Origin: Polyangiaceae bacterium
GTDB taxonomy: Bacteria; Myxococcota; Polyangia; Polyangiales; Polyangiaceae
Assembly (NCBI GenBank): GCA_025936205.1
Contig: JAICTU010000248.1
Location: 1 to 13,164, forward strand
DNA: 13,164 bases
Direction: 5' to 3'
The notes under the pieces were generated by a model, which did not search any database, was not told the origin of the DNA, and saw only the letters and a list, made by a program, of their open reading frames with translations. This document shows positions 6,102-13,164 of the stretch, piece after piece (the first letter of the stretch is position 1; the number at the start of each line of letters is the position of its first letter). A program made the position numbers and the translations under genes.

Positions 6102-6887
6102 TCATGGCGGCGCGCTCACCGAATGGTTCAAGGCTGCCACCACCCAGCGCACCGCCGAGCGTGGGCTGACACGCAGCAGCTGCACCCCGAGCCAGTTGAG
6201 GGCTCCGTGGATCACCAGAGCGCGGCCCCGCAGCATCGCGCTGTAGGCCTGTTTGGCGACGCGATCGGCAGGTGCCGCCGACATCTTGAACAGCGGTGAA
6301 TGCTCGATGCCCGCCAGCCCTGCAAACTCCGTGAGCGTGGGCCCGGGGCAGCTCAGCGTGACGCTGACTCCCGTGCCGCGCAGCTCGAAGTGCAAGGCCT
6401 CGCTGAAGCTGTTCACGTACGCCTTGGAGGCGTAGTAGCTGGCCAGGAAGGGCCCCGGCTGAAAGCCCGCCGTGGAGCCAATGTTCAGGATCCGGCCGTG
6501 CCGGCGCGCCAGCATGGGCGGCAGGAGCGCGCGCGTGAGCCGCAGGATGGCCGTGACGTTGAGCTCCAGAAACTCGAGCTGTGGGCCCAGCTCCAGCTCC
6601 GAGAACACGCCCGACACGCCGGCACCGGCGTTGTTCACCAGGAACTCGACCTCGAGCCCCAGCTCCTGCAGGCGGCGCAACAGCGCGTCGATGGCGCTCG
6701 GCTGCGTGAGATCGCAGGCAATGGCGTGCGCCTGAATGCGAAAGCGCGAACGCAGCTCCGCGGCCAGCTCGTCCAGGCGCTCTTGCCGGCGAGCGACCAG
6801 CACGACCTCATGCCCGTCCGCCGCGAAGCAGCGCGCCAGTTCTCTGCCGATCCCAGCGGAAGCACCCGTGATCAAAGCCGTGGCCAC
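6102..6887 (-). CDS. Short-chain dehydrogenase/reductase (classical SDR, DltE/YqjQ-like)
   Basis: A 261-residue NAD(P)-dependent oxidoreductase with every classical SDR motif. The nucleotide-binding loop is T7-G-A-S-A-G-I-G14, and A-R-R at 32-34 after the second strand suggests NADPH preference. C-D-L at 58-60 contacts adenine, N85-N-A-G88 stabilises the sheet, and the catalytic set is N110, S138, Y151 and K155. C180-P-G-P-T follows as in many family members. The substrate cannot be read; the C-terminal part (about 195-261) has hydrophobic stretches that could contact a membrane or lipid substrate. The GTG at 6887 is the only reasonable start, because a stop codon (TAG) lies four codons upstream in frame. 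Its ribosome site (AGGGT) is modest. The gene follows the PD40 lipoprotein by 42 bases on the same strand, so the two may share a transcript. Confidence 0.93.
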   Translation of the reverse strand: MATALITGASAGIGRELARCFAADGHEVVLVARRQERLDELAAELRSRFRIQAHAIACDLTQPSAIDALLRRLQELGLEVEFLVNNAGAGVSGVFSELELGPQLEFLELNVTAILRLTRALLPPMLARRHGRILNIGSTAGFQPGPFLASYYASKAYVNSFSEALHFELRGTGVSVTLSCPGPTLTEFAGLAGIEHSPLFKMSAAPADRVAKQAYSAMLRGRALVIHGALNWLGVQLLRVSPRSAVRWVVAALNHSVSAPP

Positions 6888-6929
6888 GGCTGGACCCTAA
6901 CACTCTCCGGGCGCCGAAGTCAGGGCCTC

Positions 6930-8144
6930 TCAGCGCCGGCAGCTGCGAGCGACGCGATAGATGTTGCTATCTCCATTGCCACGGTTGGACACGAAGTAGA
7001 GCTCGCTGCCGTCGGGGCTGAACGCGGGATCGATCTCGTTCTTGGCTGTGTCGAGCGCGTCGAGCAGCTGTGGGGCGGAGAAAGGGGCGCTCTGACTCGC
7101 CCGTGTGGCGATGTACAGGTCGCGCCCGCCGGGGCCGCCAGGACGGTTCGAGGCGAGGATCACCTCGAGCCCATCCGAGGACAGGGTGAGGCCACCCTCG
7201 TCGCTCGGCGAGCTCAGCTCGCTGACGAGCTCGGGGGGTCCGAAGTCGTCGCGTGTCGAGCCGCGCGTGGCGCGGAAGATGTCGTTGCCGCCGGCGGGGC
7301 CGGACGCGAAGTAAATGGTGAGCTCGTCGGGGCTGAGCCACGGCTGGTAGTCCAGGTCCGGGGTGTTCAGATTGCTCAGCGCCCTGACGTTGTCGAAGTC
7401 GTCCGAGTCGTTGCGGCGCGTGGCGACGTACAGATCGCGACTGCCCGTCCCGCCCGAGCGCGAAGAATAGAAGTAGAGGGAACGCCGATCGAGCGAGAGA
7501 TAGGGCGTGCCTTCCCCACCGCTGTTGACGGGCGAAGGCAGCGACTGCCCGAGTCCAAAGGGCGACGCGCGATCGGGGCGCGTCGCCACACCGATCTGTT
7601 CGCCGAAACCAGGCACGGTGACCGCGAAGTACAGGTGGAGTCCGTCGCTGGAGAGCTTGGGCGACCAGAGATCATTGCCGGGACGGTTCGGGTCACCGAG
7701 GAGCTCCGGCTCGCCCAGGTTGCACACACAGGGCGCGCAGCGGCTGCCGCCACAGTCGACGCCGCTCTCATCGCTGTTCCGTACCCCATCGAAACAGTCG
7801 CCCGGGTCCGGCGTCGCCGATGCGTCGCCATCCCCCGCCCCGGGCCCACCAGCGGCACCCCCCGAGGCGCCCCCTCCCGCTGCGCCGGCGGCTCCGTCGC
7901 CCGAGCTACCAGCGCTGCCGGCGGCATCCGGAGCGCCGGCGCCGGAGCCGGTGATCACCAGCGGCCCGCCCAAACCCGCGTCACTGCGCCGATCCAACCG
8001 CTCGAAGCCGAAACGCGCGCAGCCTCCCGCCCCCACGAGCGCAGCGGCGAAGAACAGAGCTGTGAGCGGACGCACGCTGCCCGCCGTGGCTCGAGTGGGA
8101 GCGCGTGGGGGCGCCGCAGCGGGCTGTCGGGGGGTATCGGACAT
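6930..8144 (-). CDS. PD40 (WD40-like) beta-propeller lipoprotein with Cys-rich motif
   Basis: Taking ATG 8144 gives 404 residues. Residues 24-41 (R-P-L-T-A-L-F-F-A-A-A-L-V-G...) are a hydrophobic signal segment ending in A39-G40-G41-C42, an acceptable though imperfect lipobox. About 65-110 is a Gly/Ala/Ser-rich linker. A small Cys module follows (C117, C131, C136, C139, C141) with the pattern D-C-F-D-G-V-R-N-S-D-E-S and D-C-G-G-S-R-C-A-P-C, common in myxobacterial surface proteins. Residues about 158-402 hold five PD40/TolB-type repeats, each with an S-x-D-G/E-x-x-x-Y-F strand and most ending R-D-L-Y-x-A-T-R or similar. Inference: a lipid-anchored propeller that binds proteins or glycans on the cell surface. 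Start is uncertain: the frame extends up to GTG 8294, which has AGAGGG nearby, but those 50 residues look non-coding. GTG 8075 would give a shorter, very typical signal peptide. Confidence 0.85.
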   Translation of the reverse strand: MSDTPRQPAAAPPRAPTRATAGSVRPLTALFFAAALVGAGGCARFGFERLDRRSDAGLGGPLVITGSGAGAPDAAGSAGSSGDGAAGAAGGGASGGAAGGPGAGDGDASATPDPGDCFDGVRNSDESGVDCGGSRCAPCVCNLGEPELLGDPNRPGNDLWSPKLSSDGLHLYFAVTVPGFGEQIGVATRPDRASPFGLGQSLPSPVNSGGEGTPYLSLDRRSLYFYSSRSGGTGSRDLYVATRRNDSDDFDNVRALSNLNTPDLDYQPWLSPDELTIYFASGPAGGNDIFRATRGSTRDDFGPPELVSELSSPSDEGGLTLSSDGLEVILASNRPGGPGGRDLYIATRASQSAPFSAPQLLDALDTAKNEIDPAFSPDGSELYFVSNRGNGDSNIYRVARSCRR

Positions 8145-8312
8145 GACGCGGGGTGCAGGTGCACCCCATTGCGGGAACGTCCGTTCGCGAAACCACTGGA
8201 ACACGACTGGGCGCGCGGGTGTCCACCGGCGGGGCGCACGGGCAGTGGGCGCATGCTGGCGACGCCTGGCGACGCTGGGTGCCGAGCCCTCCACTCACCC
8301 TCTAGGCTAGTA

Positions 8313-8337
8313 GGAGAAGTCCGCGCCGGGTTTCTCC
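8313..8337. terminator. Stem-loop between ldhA and the PD40 gene (possible terminator)
   Basis: GGAGAAGTCC and GGGTTTCTCC pair around GCGCC: ten pairs with two G-U in the plus-strand RNA. In the minus-strand RNA two central pairs are lost, leaving a 6-bp outer stem. It sits about 60-84 bases past the ldhA stop and could help end the glgP-ldhA transcript, but no U-run follows, so intrinsic termination is doubtful. Confidence 0.25.
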
Positions 8338-8396
8338 AAATGTAGAGGAAGTACCGAGTGCAGAATGCCGCATCTGCGAACTTGGGGCACGAGGTA

Positions 8397-9386
8397 CTAG
8401 CCCGTCACGCGACAGATCGGGCCTTCACCGCGCTCGAACGAGCTGATGTTCTGGATCGTCGTCTCCGCGATATTGGCGATCGCCTGGCGCGTGAAGAAGG
8501 CCTGATGTCCCGTGACCACGACGTTCGGGAATGTGAGCAGACGCATCAGCACGTCGTCTTTCACGATCTCGGCCGAGCGGTCCTCGAAGAACAGCTCGGC
8601 TTCGCCGTCGTAGACGTCGAGGCCCAGATAGCCGAGCTGCCCCGTCTTGAGCGCAGCGATGCACGCCCGCGCGTCGACCAGGCCGCCGCGACCCGTGTTG
8701 ACGATCATCACGCCGCGCTTCATCTGCGAGAGCGAATCGGCGTTGATCAGGTGCCGCGTGGCCGGGTTCAGCGGGCAGTGCAGCGAGACGATGTCGCTCG
8801 TGCGCAGCAGGTCGTTCAGGGCCACGTATTCGACACCCAGGTCCTCGCACTCCTGGTTGCGGATCAGGTCGTACGCGATGACGCGGCAGCCGAAGCCGAG
8901 CATGATCCGGCAAAACACCAGCCCCACGCCGCCCGTGCCGACCACGCCGACGGTGGAGCCGTGCAGATCGAAGCCCATCAGCCCTTCCAGCGAGAAATTC
9001 GAGTCGCGCACGCGCGCGTAGGCGCGATGCAGCTTGCGGTTGAGCGTCATGACCAGGCTGGCTGCGAACTCTGCCACCGCGTAGGGCGAGTAGGCGGGTA
9101 CGCGCACGACGGTGAGCCCCAGCTCCTTTGCCGCCGCGATGTCGACGTTGTCGAAGCCGGCGCAGCGCAGCGCGATCAGGCGCGTCTGGCCGGCGCGCAG
9201 GCGCTCCAGTGCGGCCCTGGGCAGCGCGTCATTCACGAAGATGCACACGCCGTCGAACTGCGCGCCCAGCTCCGCCGTCTCCGCATCCAGCCTCGTCTCC
9301 AGAAACGTGAGCTGATGCCGGCCGGCATTGGCCACCTCCAGCGGCGCGCGGCCGCTGCGCTGACTGCTGAAAACTCCGATCTTCAT
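8397..9386 (-). CDS. ldhA: D-lactate dehydrogenase (NAD-dependent, LdhA type)
   Basis: A 329-residue D-2-hydroxyacid dehydrogenase, the same length as E. coli LdhA and closely similar from memory along its whole length. It interconverts pyruvate and D-lactate using NADH in the cytoplasm and is the fermentative route for reoxidising NADH. Visible motifs: C-I-F-V-N-D (48-53), L-R-C-A-G-F-D-N-V-D (73-82), V-P-A-Y-S-P-Y-A-V-A-E (96-106), S-L-E-G-L-M-G-F (132-139), the NAD fold G150-T-G-G-V-G155, S-L-H-C-P-L (201-206), and the catalytic residues R233 (N-T-G-R-G), E262 (D-V-Y-D-G-E) and H294 (T-G-H-Q-A-F). The LdhA-like R-C-A-G-F and L-F-F-E-D segments argue against a glycerate or phosphoglycerate dehydrogenase. 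The ATG at 9386 has an AGGAGG site 5-6 bases upstream. It begins 33 bases after glgP ends, so the two should be co-transcribed. Confidence 0.95.
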   Translation of the reverse strand: MKIGVFSSQRSGRAPLEVANAGRHQLTFLETRLDAETAELGAQFDGVCIFVNDALPRAALERLRAGQTRLIALRCAGFDNVDIAAAKELGLTVVRVPAYSPYAVAEFAASLVMTLNRKLHRAYARVRDSNFSLEGLMGFDLHGSTVGVVGTGGVGLVFCRIMLGFGCRVIAYDLIRNQECEDLGVEYVALNDLLRTSDIVSLHCPLNPATRHLINADSLSQMKRGVMIVNTGRGGLVDARACIAALKTGQLGYLGLDVYDGEAELFFEDRSAEIVKDDVLMRLLTFPNVVVTGHQAFFTRQAIANIAETTIQNISSFERGEGPICRVTG

Positions 9387-9419
9387 GCTCGCCTCCTCGC
9401 CTCATCCGTGCGGCGCGCC

Positions 9420-11948
<2,529 letters not shown>

Positions 11949-12097
11949 GAGGCCCCCCTTCGTGTGGTCAGCGTAGCGACCGCAGCAGTGCATCGCAAGC
12001 TGCTGGAACCGCAAAACACGCGAGAAGGATCTCGCTCAACATGCGACGTGAAGCGTGGGTAACGTGCTCGCACGCGCGCGCAGCACGCAGACGCCGG

Positions 12098-12121
12098 GTT
12101 GCACAATTCATCATGTGCAAC
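12098..12121. promoter_or_regulatory. Perfect 8-bp inverted repeat between glgP and pfk
   Basis: GTTGCACA (12098-12105) and its exact complement TGTGCAAC (12114-12121) flank an 8-base, AT-rich spacer. Centre-to-centre spacing of the half-sites is 16 bases. The dyad is the only long one in the 246-base divergent region, 150 bases from the glgP start and 74 from the pfk start. The form suits a dimeric helix-turn-helix regulator serving both promoters. I do not know the cognate protein, and no -35/-10 pair could be placed with confidence. Confidence 0.45.
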
Positions 12122-12194
12122 AGCGCAGCGCGGTGTCACGCTCTCTGCCTGGCGATGCGGCGCAGCGCTGCCCGAGGGGGAGGGGCAACAATTG

Positions 12195-13164
12195 ATGACC
12201 AGTGCGAATCCGAGCAGTCCGAGTGCCAATCCAATCAGCAGCCTGGGTGAGCCGCGGCTCGTCTCACGCTTCACGCATACCGTCAGTGATGAGTTGCGGA
12301 TCCCGGAGCGGATCGAGATCGGCGCCGAGCCCGGGCTCTCCTTCGAGCTGGCGGGACCACGCGCGCGGATGTTCTTCGATCCGGCCCGGACGCGCGCCGC
12401 CATCGTGACCTGCGGCGGGCTGTGCCCGGGCTTGAACAACGTCGTGCGTTCGGCCTTCTTCGAGCTGCACTATGGCTATCGCGTGGCGGAGGTGATCGGG
12501 TTTCGTGGCGGCTACGCCGGGCTCGACCCCACCACTGCTGCCGAACCGATGGTGCTCAGCCCCGAGGTCGTGGACAGCATCCATCAAAAGGGCGGAACCA
12601 TTCTTGGCACCACGCGCGGGCCCGTGGATGTCGGCCGGGCCGTGGATAACCTGATTCGGCGCGGCGTGGACATGCTGTTCACGGTCGGCGGCGACGGCAC
12701 GCAGCGGGGTGCCAAGGCACTCTATGAGGAGGCACGCCGCCGCGGCTACGCGCTGTCCGTGGTCGGTATCCCGAAGACCATCGACAACGACATTCAATAC
12801 GTGGCGCGCACCTTCGGCTTTCTCTCCGCAGCCGAAGAGGCGGTGCGCGTGCTCGACAGCGCGCACACCGAGGTGCGCAGCGTGCCGGGCGGGGTCGGGC
12901 TCGTGAAGTTGATGGGCCGCCATGCGGGCTTCGTCACGGCCTGCGCCACCGTGGCCAGCCAGGACGTGAACTTCGCGCTGATCCCCGAGGTGCCATTCGA
13001 GCTCGAGGCGTTTCTGGAGGCGCTGGAGCAGCGCATGCTGTTCAAGTCGCACGCGGTGATCGCCGTGGCGGAGGGCGCCGGCCAGGACCTGCTCCCGGCG
13101 AGCGATCGCACGGACGCCAGCGGCAACGCGATCCTGGGCGACATCGCGGGCTTCCTGCGCGAGC
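12195..13164 (+). CDS. pfkA: 6-phosphofructokinase, N-terminal part (runs off right edge)
   Basis: The first 323 codons of a phosphofructokinase, which phosphorylates fructose-6-phosphate at the committed step of glycolysis. Motifs in order: C73-G-G-L-C-P-G-L-N81 (phosphate donor loop), G-T-T-R-G-P-V-D, G165-G-D-G-T-Q-R-G-A, P-K194-T-I-D197-N-D199 with the catalytic base D197, L-M-G-R-H-A-G-F, and A-E-G-A-G-Q. G168 at the donor-specificity position (E. coli G104) favours ATP over pyrophosphate. K194 in place of the E. coli Gly is shared by pyrophosphate enzymes and by the plant/trypanosome-type ATP enzymes, so this looks like that ATP-using subgroup. An extension of about 70 residues precedes the first motif, as in those enzymes. 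The ATG at 12195 follows a GGAGGGG site by about 10 bases. It is divergent from glgP. The C-terminus is not seen. Confidence 0.94.
   Translation, partial: MTSANPSSPSANPISSLGEPRLVSRFTHTVSDELRIPERIEIGAEPGLSFELAGPRARMFFDPARTRAAIVTCGGLCPGLNNVVRSAFFELHYGYRVAEVIGFRGGYAGLDPTTAAEPMVLSPEVVDSIHQKGGTILGTTRGPVDVGRAVDNLIRRGVDMLFTVGGDGTQRGAKALYEEARRRGYALSVVGIPKTIDNDIQYVARTFGFLSAAEEAVRVLDSAHTEVRSVPGGVGLVKLMGRHAGFVTACATVASQDVNFALIPEVPFELEAFLEALEQRMLFKSHAVIAVAEGAGQDLLPASDRTDASGNAILGDIAGFLRE

Noticed and set aside
8145..8294. N-terminal extension of the PD40 lipoprotein to GTG 8294
   Set aside because: A ribosome-like site is present, but it would put over 70 residues of non-coding-like sequence before the signal peptide.
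6300..8345. Plus-strand open frame of 681 codons
   Set aside because: Antisense to the short-chain dehydrogenase and PD40 protein, both with complete family motifs.
12264..13052. Minus-strand open frame of 262 codons at the right edge
   Set aside because: Antisense to phosphofructokinase, whose catalytic motifs are intact.

Overview
The window looks like a piece of a high-GC chromosome from the phylum Myxococcota, probably Polyangia-like. This is inferred from gene content, not from a marker gene. The signs are four likely or possible secreted lipoproteins with Ala/Gly/Ser/Pro-rich linkers, a fibro-slime domain, a PD40 propeller protein carrying the Cys-rich motif (D-C-G-G-x-x-C-x-x-C type) common in myxobacterial surface proteins, a collagen-like lipoprotein, a histone-H1-like basic protein, and strong G/C preference at third codon positions. 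No mobile element, CRISPR array, rRNA or tRNA gene was seen.

Left part (1-3584), all on the minus strand. From right to left these are a serine hydrolase of the beta-lactamase/EstB type (3584-2280), a fibro-slime-domain lipoprotein (2095-1166), a probable Arg/Lys/Ala/Pro-rich DNA-binding protein (968-579), and the first 79 codons of a lipoprotein with collagen-like Gly-X-Y triplets that runs off the left edge (239-1). The gaps are 183, 197 and 339 bases, so these are probably separate transcription units.

Middle part (3585-8144). A divergent promoter region rich in small dyads and repeats separates the hydrolase from a large plus-strand lipoprotein (3765-6020). That protein has one c-type haem motif (C-Q-N-C-H) near its C-terminus and no recognised enzymatic role. 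It converges on a minus-strand pair that may be an operon: a PD40 beta-propeller lipoprotein (8144-6930) followed after 42 bases by a short-chain dehydrogenase (6887-6102).

Right part (8397-13164) is a carbon-storage and glycolysis module. Glycogen phosphorylase (11948-9420) and D-lactate dehydrogenase (9386-8397) are 33 bases apart on the minus strand and almost certainly co-transcribed. A 6-phosphofructokinase (12195 to the right edge) is divergent from them across 246 bases that hold a perfect 8-bp inverted repeat. Together they would release glucose-1-phosphate from glycogen, commit it to glycolysis, and reoxidise NADH by reducing pyruvate to D-lactate. This suggests a switch for using stored glycogen when oxygen is limiting.

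No clearly new multi-gene system is visible. The best candidates for undescribed biology are the mono-haem lipoprotein with its structured leader, the glgP-ldhA / pfk divergent module with its dyad, and the collagen-like and fibro-slime lipoproteins on either side of a histone-like gene.
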